A stretch of DNA of 64,000 nucleotides from an uncultured Ardenticatenia bacterium. GTDB lineage: Bacteria > Chloroflexota > Anaerolineae > 4572-78 > NAK82. Position 1 is the stretch's first letter; every line of letters starts with the position of its first letter. The notes below the pieces were generated by a model, which ran no database searches, was not told where the DNA came from, and was given only the letters and a program-made list of their open reading frames with translations. The translations under genes were made by a program, and so were the position numbers. Positions 1-6,666 of this stretch are shown here, piece by piece. The stretch is taken from NCBI GenBank assembly GCA_937127125.1, contig CAKZLO010000062.1, positions 26,852 to 90,851 of the forward strand, read 5' to 3'.

Positions 1-10
1 AGGCCAACCA

Positions 11-16
11 CTCCTT
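11..16 (-). promoter_or_regulatory. Possible ribosome-binding site of a gene beyond the left edge
   Basis: Read on the minus strand these bases are AAGGAG, 28 nt after the infA stop. In many bacteria infA is followed by rpmJ, so this could be the Shine-Dalgarno site of rpmJ. No start codon is visible before the window ends, so this is inference from gene order. Confidence 0.35.
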
Positions 17-43
17 GGATGATGCCAAGGAAAATTGCTTGTA

Positions 44-295
44 TCAGAACTCTAAGTCCTCCTCAGCCGGAGACCTCTTGTAGCGGTAGATGATGCGGCC
101 ACGCTCCAGATCATAGGGTGACACTTCAACGCGCACCCGGTCACCCAACAAGACGCGAATATAGTACTTTCGCATCTTGCCTGAGAGGTAGGCTAGCATC
201 TCGTGTCCATTATCGAGCTGCACACGGAACGTCGTGTTAGGCAGGCTCTCCACGACAGTACCTTCGAGAATCAGTTTGTCCTTGCTGTCAGCCAT
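44..295 (-). CDS. infA: Translation initiation factor IF-1
   Basis: An 83-residue S1/OB-fold protein that binds the A site of the 30S subunit with IF-2 and IF-3 during initiation. The family signature is plain: [20 protein letters not shown] near residues 11-30, then [20 protein letters not shown] and a segment ending GRIIYRYK. Length is slightly above the usual 72 residues because of both tails. The ATG has a strong AAAGGAG site 5 nt upstream. A promoter lies 66-94 bp upstream, so infA appears to start a transcript that runs out of the window to the left, probably into the ribosomal protein operon. Identification is secure. Confidence 0.97.
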   Translation of the reverse strand: MADSKDKLILEGTVVESLPNTTFRVQLDNGHEMLAYLSGKMRKYYIRVLLGDRVRVEVSPYDLERGRIIYRYKRSPAEEDLEF

Positions 296-360
296 TGCAC
301 TCCTTTCTGTTTATTTCAAACATAAAACATCTCATAAGTATTGCCGAAAAAGTTTAATAC

Positions 361-389
361 ACTGTAACATTGCTTCATTATTCTGTCAA
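361..389 (-). promoter_or_regulatory. Predicted sigma-A promoter of infA
   Basis: On the minus strand TTGACA (384-389), a 17-bp spacer and TACAGT (361-366) form a good housekeeping promoter. Transcription would start near 354, leaving a leader of about 60 nt before infA. Confidence 0.6.
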
Positions 390-597
390 TTTTCGCAATG
401 AGGTTGGGCCAGCGGGTGCTTCGTTGGCCTGAGCAAGCTGGCGAGGAAATGCTATTGAAAGGAAAGTGTATCATAGTCCAGGCTGAGGGAACCGGGAGGA
501 GCCCCCCATTTCGCCAATACCTGTGCTTGATACTGACTGTCGAGAGCTGCCAGAAGAACAGAGGTACCCTATCTATGACAAAGCTATTCCGCGCTAG
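390..597. other. Intergenic stretch with no gene recognised
   Basis: Between the infA promoter and the 3' end of the HAD gene I see no recognisable gene, RNA or convincing terminator. A 67-codon plus-strand reading frame (398-601) has no ribosome-binding site and no family resemblance, so it is left out. Confidence 0.5.
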
Positions 598-1263
598 CTA
601 GCTGTCTGGGGCAGCCTCGCAAAGCATCGCCAGCAGGAGGTCAGGTAGCTGGGCTGGATCAGTTACCAGTGCGTCTGCCGTTGCCAGCTCCTCTGCTGAC
701 CCATAACCGTATAGAACCCCGACCGCACGCAAACCGTGCGCATGGGCTGCTTCAATATCCACTGCGCGGTCACCCACCACCACCGCCGGGCGAGGTGCCA
801 AATGTTGCAACACCTCACCAATCATCAGACGTTTATTGTCCGTAGGAGATTGGCGACACCTGATCAAATCAAAGAAATCCGCGATTGCATGGCTATTCAA
901 TACCTCAGTGGCATAGCGCGAAGATGCATAGGTACAGAGGGCCATAGCGCCGACAACAGAACGCAATTGGGTCAAAACCTGACGCACACCATCATAGAGA
1001 TGGCCAGATCGAGAGAGCAACCTATGCTCTCGCTGGAGCACTGCTTCCAGTATCTCATCCGCCAAGTGGGTTGGACAGAGGGAACGTACCCACTGATGAA
1101 ATTCATCTTCCAGGGGACCAATATATTGGACGATCTCTTGCTCGGTCGGGGGTTGCAACCCGTATTCGGCAAAAACCTGTTGCATTGCTGGAACAGTAGC
1201 ACGATCCGAGCAAAAAAGGGTGCCATCGAGATCAAAGATAATCAGTCCGCGATGATTCTCCAT
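598..1263 (-). CDS. HAD-superfamily hydrolase, phosphoglycolate phosphatase-like
   Basis: A 221-residue haloacid dehalogenase-type phosphatase. Motif I FDLDGT (residues 10-15) supplies the nucleophile Asp11 and acid/base Asp13. Motif II is the Thr in ALCTYAS near 111, motif III the Lys of NKR near 144, and motif IV the GDRAVDIE segment near 163. A helical cap of about 75 residues follows motif I, as in phosphoglycolate phosphatase and pyrophosphatase PpaX. The substrate cannot be read from sequence; 2-phosphoglycolate or another small phosphoester is likely. It lies 18 bp downstream of the CbiX-like gene on the same strand, so the two are probably cotranscribed. Confidence 0.85.
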   Translation of the reverse strand: MENHRGLIIFDLDGTLFCSDRATVPAMQQVFAEYGLQPPTEQEIVQYIGPLEDEFHQWVRSLCPTHLADEILEAVLQREHRLLSRSGHLYDGVRQVLTQLRSVVGAMALCTYASSRYATEVLNSHAIADFFDLIRCRQSPTDNKRLMIGEVLQHLAPRPAVVVGDRAVDIEAAHAHGLRAVGVLYGYGSAEELATADALVTDPAQLPDLLLAMLCEAAPDS

Positions 1264-1281
1264 AGGGTGCTCACGAGGTGT

Positions 1282-1794
1282 TCACACAGTGAAACGGGCG
1301 ATTTGGGCGGCCAAGAAAGCAGCAATCGCTTCGTCGGAAAATGGCCAAGCATACGTGAATGTGACGTCGGGATGACGCTCTCGGGCTTGTTCGATAGCGG
1401 CAGGGATCTCTTTTTCCGCATGTTCGCCGCCACGCGTCAACATGGGGGTGAGCACCACAATGTGTTGCGCGCCTCGCTGAACAGCAATGTCTAACCCTTC
1501 CTCTAAGGAAGGGGCACAGAATTCATTGAAGGCGACTATCACTTCTTTACCGGTCAGACCTCTGAGCCGAGTGGCGATCTCTTGTGACGCGGTGTAGAAG
1601 GGATCATTGGCAGGGGTACGCGGCCACGTGCGCACTCGCCGATCCAGCTCTCTGAGATGCTGTTCGAGCAATGGCCGATCTTCCGGCAGAGCACGCCTAA
1701 TCTGAGCCCGCAAAGAAAAGAGCTCCTCCAGCTCTTGGCGGGGAAAATCACTAGGCAGTGCACCATGCGTGGCGAGCACAATGACAGTCTTCAT
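1282..1794 (-). CDS. CbiX/SirB-like protein (sirohydrochlorin chelatase family)
   Basis: A 170-residue protein with the class II chelatase fold. It opens with VIVLATHGALPSDF, in which His10 corresponds to the metal-binding His of the CbiX active site, and its central part (residues 75-125) has the typical pattern of a strand followed by a GGEHAEKEIPAAIEQ helix. Family members insert Co2+ or Fe2+ into sirohydrochlorin, or act as small metal chaperones. No other cobalamin or siroheme gene is in the window, and the N-terminal 70 residues are an unusual charged helical insertion, so calling it a true chelatase would be too strong. It probably starts a two-gene unit with the HAD phosphatase. Confidence 0.6.
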   Translation of the reverse strand: MKTVIVLATHGALPSDFPRQELEELFSLRAQIRRALPEDRPLLEQHLRELDRRVRTWPRTPANDPFYTASQEIATRLRGLTGKEVIVAFNEFCAPSLEEGLDIAVQRGAQHIVVLTPMLTRGGEHAEKEIPAAIEQARERHPDVTFTYAWPFSDEAIAAFLAAQIARFTV

Positions 1795-1981
1795 AGCGCG
1801 AGCTTCACTATGCCTTTCTTCTCTGAAGAATTAGTGTTGCTACGTAGGCACAATATGTTACCACGTCCCAGCAATGAATCCATAATCTTTGCCCGCGAGA
1901 CACATAGTAAGACTTTTTTGTTACCACGCGCCAAACTTTTAGTGCCCAGGGCAACTATCGAATTAGCCAGTAATGATTGCC

Positions 1982-2020
1982 AAAAACGAGATAGCGCCCA
2001 ACAACCACATGGGCGCTATC
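1982..2020 (-). terminator. Rho-independent terminator of the sulfur operon
   Basis: A perfect 10-bp inverted repeat, GATAGCGCCC at 1990-1999 and GGGCGCTATC at 2011-2020, has an 11-nt loop. On the minus strand it is followed within 3 nt by TTTTT (1982-1986). It sits 10 bp after the dsrE stop and marks the end of the operon that begins at about 5880. Confidence 0.8.
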
Positions 2021-2030
2021 TTTGCGCTTC

Positions 2031-2501
2031 TCAGATGAAGATAATTTGGGCGCCTTCGCTAATCTCCATAAACTCCATAGCGCCCAGGACACGTTCCACG
2101 CCTGGGAACAAGTCCTCCTTGGTTAGCTTCATCATGTCCATAGACATCTTGCAGCCGTATAGATGACCTCCAGCATCCACTATCATCTGCAGAAACTCGC
2201 GCACAGGCGGGAAGTCCAGCTTTGCAATTTCCTTCTTCATCATAGAAGTTGCCATAGCGGTCATTCCGGGCAAGATGCTGAGCAAGTTGGGCATTCCCAT
2301 ACTCGGGTTACCGAGGGGGGTTATCTTCAAGTTGTCCATTTTGCGGTCCACAATCATGTCGAGGCCCCAGAAGGTGAAAAACATGTGCACCTCAATGCCT
2401 GACATAAGCGCTGCATTCGCCAGCACCATGCCCGGGTAGGCCATATCAAGGCTGCCTTTAGAACAGATAATCGCCAGCTTACGCTGCTTTTCTTCGCTCA
2501 T
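2031..2501 (-). CDS. DsrE/DsrF/DsrH-like sulfur carrier protein
   Basis: A 156-residue cytosolic protein of the DsrE-like family (DsrE2/DsrE3 branch). The N-terminal strand and turn LAIICSKGSLDMAYPG, the long Met-rich middle (residues 66-90) and the C-terminal AQIIFI strand are characteristic. Two cysteines, Cys13 and Cys117 (in GHLYGCKMSMD), are candidates for persulfide or thiosulfonate carriage. Related proteins pass sulfane sulfur between rhodaneses, TusA and DsrC. The ATG at 2501 is preferred over an in-frame start 39 bp upstream because GGAGAGG lies 5 nt before it. It is last in the operon, 39 bp after the DsrC-like gene and just before the terminator. Confidence 0.85.
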   Translation of the reverse strand: MSEEKQRKLAIICSKGSLDMAYPGMVLANAALMSGIEVHMFFTFWGLDMIVDRKMDNLKITPLGNPSMGMPNLLSILPGMTAMATSMMKKEIAKLDFPPVREFLQMIVDAGGHLYGCKMSMDMMKLTKEDLFPGVERVLGAMEFMEISEGAQIIFI

Positions 2502-2540
2502 CCCATCCTCTCCTTGCTGTAATGTACTCTCTCTTGCCAA

Positions 2541-2858
2541 TCAGATACAACCGGTTGGCTTGCCCAAGCCGGCAATGCGTGCCACCTTCTTAGCTGGCCC
2601 TTTTGGGAACAAAGTGTAAAGCGTCTTGGTGTCCACTCCGCTCTCCTTGGTGATGCGGCGCAATGTGGGCGGTTCCCCTCGCGCCTTGAAGTCAGCGCGA
2701 CAAAACTCGATCACTTTCCAGTGCAAATCGGTCAGTTGCTCAATACCCTCTTCGCGGGCAATCTCCTCAGCTATCTCCTTGCTCCACTCATCTGGATTGC
2801 ACAGAAACCCCTCTGCATCTACTTCTACAACTTTTCCTGCGATTTCACGGCTTGGCAT
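2541..2858 (-). CDS. DsrC/TusE-family sulfur relay protein, single-cysteine type
   Basis: A 105-residue DsrC-fold protein. Family marks are the W-S-x-E-IAEEIA helix (25-34), DLHWKVIEFCR (44-54) and the C-terminal arm ending GKPTGCI. The penultimate Cys104 matches the active CysA. The second redox cysteine of true DsrC, eleven residues earlier, is Ala93 here. DsrC uses both to form the trisulfide made by DsrAB, so this protein cannot work that way and is closer to TusE-like single-cysteine carriers. The start has a strong TTAGGAGGG site 4 nt upstream. Neighbours (DsrE, DUF1641, SQR-like) point to persulfide transfer. Confidence 0.88.
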   Translation of the reverse strand: MPSREIAGKVVEVDAEGFLCNPDEWSKEIAEEIAREEGIEQLTDLHWKVIEFCRADFKARGEPPTLRRITKESGVDTKTLYTLFPKGPAKKVARIAGLGKPTGCI

Positions 2859-2954
2859 ATTTCCCTCCTAATACTTTTTACTTTATAAGGTGTCCTTATG
2901 GTTCAAATCCAGTACAGGTAATCAGTGTAACATACAATGCTTCTTTCGTCTCTA

Positions 2955-3638
2955 CTATTGTTCACCCAACACGTTGAGCACACGTAGAGTGCGTGCCAGC
3001 CCACGACGGGTGGCTGGATTGTTCAGTTGACGGATCAGACTGAACCAAGAGGCATCCGCTGTCCCATCCTCCTGCACAGCGTGAAGTGTGCGCTGTAGCA
3101 ATTCTTGTGTCTCAGGTCGGGCCAGATCCTTAAGTGTCGTCACTAAAGGACCAACGTTATGGGGTAGCTGCTCCAGCTCCTCCTGGCTGAACGAGCTTAC
3201 TACTCCCTCGAATGAGTCGAACACAGCACGCAGGAAGGCAAAATATCCCTTGCGTTCCATTTCATCGAGGCGGTTGATGAGAGTGATGACCACGTCACGT
3301 GTGAGCGGGCTGAAGTCCTGCCAGAAGTCCATTACACTTTCTATCTGCTCCAGCATCTGCCCCAACATACAGGTGTCACGCAACAGTCTCTTGATCAACA
3401 GAAGGACATTTTCGATGCGGGCACACTGTTCCACCTCTTCGAGCTGCTCGGATAGAAGCTGAAAAGCTTCCTTGGAAATGGGTGTAAGATCAGCGATCAG
3501 ATCATCCCATTGCTGCTGTCGTTGCCTCTGACGCAAGGCTTCCTCAGTAAGGAATTCCACCTGAGCTGTCAGGCGATCAAGTTTTTGGGACAGCTCAGCA
3601 AGCGATGTCTCCGCGAGCGCTGTAGTTTCTTCTGCCAT
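2955..3638 (-). CDS. DUF1641 domain protein
   Basis: A 227-residue, strongly helical, soluble protein. The N-terminal 60 residues are a Gln/Glu/Leu-rich likely coiled coil; residues 60-225 fit DUF1641, including the late helix LIRQLNNPATRRGLARTLRVL typical of the family's repeated-helix tail. No catalytic motif is visible. DUF1641 proteins are repeatedly found beside SQR-like flavoproteins and DsrE-type proteins in bacteria and archaea, where a scaffold or membrane-attachment role has been suspected but not shown. Here it sits 10 bp after the SQR-like gene and 96 bp before the DsrC-like gene, so cotranscription is likely. Confidence 0.75.
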   Translation of the reverse strand: MAEETTALAETSLAELSQKLDRLTAQVEFLTEEALRQRQRQQQWDDLIADLTPISKEAFQLLSEQLEEVEQCARIENVLLLIKRLLRDTCMLGQMLEQIESVMDFWQDFSPLTRDVVITLINRLDEMERKGYFAFLRAVFDSFEGVVSSFSQEELEQLPHNVGPLVTTLKDLARPETQELLQRTLHAVQEDGTADASWFSLIRQLNNPATRRGLARTLRVLNVLGEQ

Positions 3639-3648
3639 AGCGCCTCTC

Positions 3649-4881
3649 CTACGCCCACTTGCCAGCCATTGACATATGGGTGGTGATGGGTAACTCCTTA
3701 CCCTTAAGCAGCAAGTTCCAGTAGATCCAACGGAACATCATTTTGCCCCAGTGGTTGATGGCTGACTCCTGCAACAGGGAGAAGGGACCCAATCCAGGCA
3801 AGGGATAACGGCCTGGCAGTGGTTCAACATCATAGTTGAAGTCGATCAGGAAACCTTTGCCAAAACCCGATTCGATGTAGCAATTGGCGTGTCCATCGAA
3901 ACTTGCCGTCATCTCCAAACCATCGATGTAGCGCAAGAAATTCTCGGTGAAGACCTCGGCTTGGAAATGAGCCACCGAGCCCGCTTTGGAGGTGGGAACA
4001 TCTGCTGCATCACCCAACGCGAAAATGTTGGGGTATTGGATCGAGAGAAGAGTATGCTTGTCCACCGGTACATGATTAGTGTCATTCCCCAGACCAGAAC
4101 GCGCGATCACATCATCTCCCATATGGATTGCTACAGAGACCAGCAGGTCATACTCGACCTCTTGACCGTCATAAGAGACAATCTTATGTGCCTCGGCATC
4201 CACGGACTCCACAGCGAACTCAGGCACTACGTGGATATTTTTTTCTGCCAGCAGGTTACCCAGCAGCTGCGAAGCGCGCGGTTTGGTAAACGCGCCCGGC
4301 AGCGGTGTGACAAGCGTGAGTTCCACTCGGGAGCGCTTGCCCAGCTCGTGAAAGTACCAGTCGGCCAGGAAAAGGAACTCCAATGGAGCCACCGGACATT
4401 TAATGGGAAGCTCCGAGATATTGAGCACCAGACGCCCACCTTCCCAGCTACGCAGATACTTCGCCAGCGCCACAGCACCTTCAAGGGTGTAGAACTCGTG
4501 AATGGACTTGTGCCATTCGGGCCCCAGCAATCCAGGGACTTCTTCGTAACGCGGTTGTGAGCCCGTGGCGATCACCAAGAAGTCATAGGGTAAGTACCGT
4601 CCGTCTTTCTCCAGGCGCACGCGATTCTGGTCTGGTTCAATTGCCTCGATGCGCGACAGAATCATCTTAACGCCTGGCGGAATGTAGTCGCGACGCGGTT
4701 TGAGCACGTCGTTCCTTGTATAGATACCAAACGGGATAAACAAGTAACCCGGTTGGTAATGGTGTACTTCGCTCTGATCTACAATGGTGATGTCCCACTC
4801 TTCTGGATCAAGAGCACGTCTTAGTTTGTTAACCACAATGGTGCCGGCGGTGCCGGCGCCGAGTACCAAAAGTCGCTTCAT
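3649..4881 (-). CDS. Sulfide:quinone oxidoreductase-like FAD protein
   Basis: A 410-residue flavoprotein of the SQR / type II NADH dehydrogenase family. The FAD site is LVLGAGTAGTIVVNKL (5-20), the second nucleotide segment is DFLVIATGS (100-108), and NIFALGDAADVP (285-296) closes the FAD site. Cys162 (PIKCPVAP) and Cys334 (HANCYIESG) occupy the usual places of the two redox cysteines of SQR, which bridge sulfur chains over the flavin. The C-terminal part (370-395) is amphipathic and Trp-rich, as in monotopic SQRs that dip into the membrane. It would oxidise sulfide or a persulfide and reduce quinone. Whether sulfide is the true substrate cannot be settled from sequence. Strong GGGAGGG site before the ATG. 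Confidence 0.82.
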   Translation of the reverse strand: MKRLLVLGAGTAGTIVVNKLRRALDPEEWDITIVDQSEVHHYQPGYLFIPFGIYTRNDVLKPRRDYIPPGVKMILSRIEAIEPDQNRVRLEKDGRYLPYDFLVIATGSQPRYEEVPGLLGPEWHKSIHEFYTLEGAVALAKYLRSWEGGRLVLNISELPIKCPVAPLEFLFLADWYFHELGKRSRVELTLVTPLPGAFTKPRASQLLGNLLAEKNIHVVPEFAVESVDAEAHKIVSYDGQEVEYDLLVSVAIHMGDDVIARSGLGNDTNHVPVDKHTLLSIQYPNIFALGDAADVPTSKAGSVAHFQAEVFTENFLRYIDGLEMTASFDGHANCYIESGFGKGFLIDFNYDVEPLPGRYPLPGLGPFSLLQESAINHWGKMMFRWIYWNLLLKGKELPITTHMSMAGKWA

Positions 4882-5040
4882 TGTTCTTCCCTCCCTAGAT
4901 TGTTAAGAAGAAGTCCTATCCGGTGATGGAGCATGCCTTCCTATCCCGTCCTAGCCAATCCCCCTTGTCTATCGGGACAAGATATCAGTCCTTTACGGCG
5001 AAATACATGCATCGACATGCTCACAGTCTGACTCTCCTAA

Positions 5041-5823
5041 TCAACGGGTCAGCTCAGCAATTGCTGCCAGCTTTGCCATTAGCGCACGCCTTTCGTTGGC
5101 GATGTGGGCAATCACGTCAGCGATGCGTTGTACCAGGTCAGTCAGGCGTGCACGCTGCGCAGCGTCCGCATAGTACACCTCATGGATGTGGGCAGCTAGC
5201 AATTCGGCGTCCACGCCGTGGCGTGCAGCAATTGCCTGTATTTCCTCGGGGGACGGAGGCCAGTCATCTGGCGCAATGCCTCCCATAATAACCATCCCCT
5301 TCAGCTCGTTGCCAACACGTACCAGGCCGCGCACGCACAACAATCCAAGTGAGCTTGGCAGCATGCGCGCTTCCACCTCTGGCGTTGCGCCCAGCGTGTG
5401 CCAGCTAGCAATACATGAACGGAGCGCGTGTGGCACTTGGCTGACAACACAAAAAAGTCCACAAGGCCGGCTCACTTCTGTCACAGGGTTGCCCTCCAGA
5501 TCTGTGACAACCACCATCACCCCGGAGAGCTCAGCGAAGATGTCCTGGATCAGCTGAACACATTGAAGGGGAAGTAAAGCGGCAAGCTCTCCTTGCAATG
5601 TGGCAACATCCGCAGGCGGAGGCGCTGTGACCTGCGAGCTATAGACTTGGGTCACAGTGCGCGACCTCAGCCAGTGCTCCACTTGGTCGCTAGGGAAGCG
5701 CCACTGCTTTCCCACCTTGATAGCAGGGAGCTGGCCCGCCTCGGCCATGCGATAGATCGTCGAGCGGTCCACTTGCAACAATGCTTGCATATCGCGGGCG
5801 GTCAACATTTCAGGCATTCGCAC
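5041..5823 (-). CDS. Transcription regulator: excisionase-type HTH plus PocR sensor domain
   Basis: A 260-residue regulator. Residues 6-56 form a MerR/excisionase-like helix-turn-helix (LTARDMQALLQVDRSTIYRM then WRFPSDQVEHWLRS). Residues 75-235 resemble the PocR ligand-binding domain, with VVVTDLEGNPVTEVS, the Cys-rich CGLFCVV and RSCIASW, and a GMVIMGG strand. PocR domains sense small organic ligands; the several cysteines here could also serve thiol or metal sensing, which is my inference. The gene opens a minus-strand unit that continues after 159 bp into the SQR-like gene, and its promoter contains ATGCAT and TGCATCAT repeats that may be its own operator. GTG 5823 or ATG 5817 could be the start. 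Confidence 0.75.
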   Translation of the reverse strand: MRMPEMLTARDMQALLQVDRSTIYRMAEAGQLPAIKVGKQWRFPSDQVEHWLRSRTVTQVYSSQVTAPPPADVATLQGELAALLPLQCVQLIQDIFAELSGVMVVVTDLEGNPVTEVSRPCGLFCVVSQVPHALRSCIASWHTLGATPEVEARMLPSSLGLLCVRGLVRVGNELKGMVIMGGIAPDDWPPSPEEIQAIAARHGVDAELLAAHIHEVYYADAAQRARLTDLVQRIADVIAHIANERRALMAKLAAIAELTR

Positions 5824-5861
5824 ATCGCCCTTGCGCTTTGTGTGCAGAATATGGATGTTTT

Positions 5862-5912
5862 TGCATCATAAGCATCAAATGCATAATACACACATAATGC
5901 ATCATTTGTCAA
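5862..5912 (-). promoter_or_regulatory. Strong promoter with repeated operator-like motifs
   Basis: On the minus strand TTGACA (5907-5912), an 18-bp spacer and TATTAT (5883-5888) make a near-consensus promoter for the PocR-type regulator and probably the sulfur operon. ATGCAT occurs at 5879-5884 and 5897-5902, and TGCATCAT at 5862-5869 and 5898-5905. These flank or fill the -10 region, as expected for an operator. Confidence 0.7.
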
Positions 5913-6027
5913 GTGCAAGAGATTGAACTTCTGGATCAGTTCGATTATGGAGCCAACAAGCGTGGAAGATCACAAGTGTGTGGGTTTGGGCTACTTTAGC
6001 CACCGGGATAAGAAAGGCACAATGATG

Positions 6028-6055
6028 TTGACGCGGTTGCGTTCGCAGAGATAAT
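6028..6055 (+). promoter_or_regulatory. Predicted promoter of the NTPase gene
   Basis: TTGACG (6028-6033), a 16-bp spacer and GATAAT (6050-6055) lie about 70 bp before the GTG start at 6123. The rest of 5913-6122 shows no gene. Confidence 0.5.
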
Positions 6056-6122
6056 CATTTTTAGCGCGATTGAGACTCGCTTGTTTCTTACGCGACATTA
6101 CTAGAGGACGAAGAACGCAGAG

Positions 6123-6638
6123 GTGATTGTTCTTCTCACTGGCGACCGAGGCAGTGGTAAGACAACAGCATGTCAACGTCTGGCGAACCGGGCGCGTGAG
6201 ACAGGCTGGGATGTTGCTGGTGTTCTCTCACCAGCTGTATTCACAGGTGGAGTAAAAGTAGCGATTGACGCGGTTGACTTGCGTAACGGGGAACGACGCC
6301 GTCTGGCCACCGCACGCACTGCCGTTACGCTGTCCGGGGGACTACACACCCTAGCTTGGTCCTTCGACGCGGCAACCATCACGTGGGGCAATGAGGTACT
6401 GACCCGTGCTGTGCCTTGTGACCTGCTTATTGTGGACGAACTTGGGCCGTTGGAGCTGGAACAAGGTCAAGGCTGGACAGCAGGCATCATCGCGGTGAAT
6501 ACCAAAAGCTACCGTCAGGCATGGGTGGTAGTGCGTCGGGAGCTATTGGCAGTGGCGTTGCAACTGTGGCCAGCAGCGCGTGTGGTGGAAGTGACAGATA
6601 CACAAGGGTGGGATTGGTCCTCCTTATTGGATGGCTGA
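6123..6638 (+). CDS. THEP1-like nucleoside-triphosphatase
   Basis: A 171-residue P-loop NTPase. Walker A is GDRGSGKTT at residues 7-15, so the GTG at 6123 must be close to the true start. Walker B is LLIVDELGPLEL near 100-111, followed by the VNTKSYRQAWVVVRREL region typical of the THEP1 family (Aquifex and Methanocaldococcus NTPases of the KAP/ASCE group). The cellular role of THEP1 is unknown; the best studied members hydrolyse NTPs slowly. It stands alone between two divergently or convergently placed regulators, with its own predicted promoter, and its 3' end faces the LuxR-Kelch gene 28 bp away. Confidence 0.8.
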   Translation: MIVLLTGDRGSGKTTACQRLANRARETGWDVAGVLSPAVFTGGVKVAIDAVDLRNGERRRLATARTAVTLSGGLHTLAWSFDAATITWGNEVLTRAVPCDLLIVDELGPLELEQGQGWTAGIIAVNTKSYRQAWVVVRRELLAVALQLWPAARVVEVTDTQGWDWSSLLDG

Positions 6639-6666
6639 TTGGCTTCCATTTACATCTCTGTCAAGG

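Noticed and set aside
17..34. Small inverted repeat CCTTGG...CCAAGG after infA as a terminator
   Set aside because: Only 6 pairs, no T-run on the minus strand, and it overlaps a likely ribosome-binding site of the next gene.
398..601. 67-codon plus-strand reading frame between infA and the HAD gene
   Set aside because: No ribosome-binding site, no family resemblance, and odd composition.
2895..2925. tRNA T-loop-like GGTTCAAATCC
   Set aside because: Neighbouring bases cannot form T, acceptor or anticodon stems.
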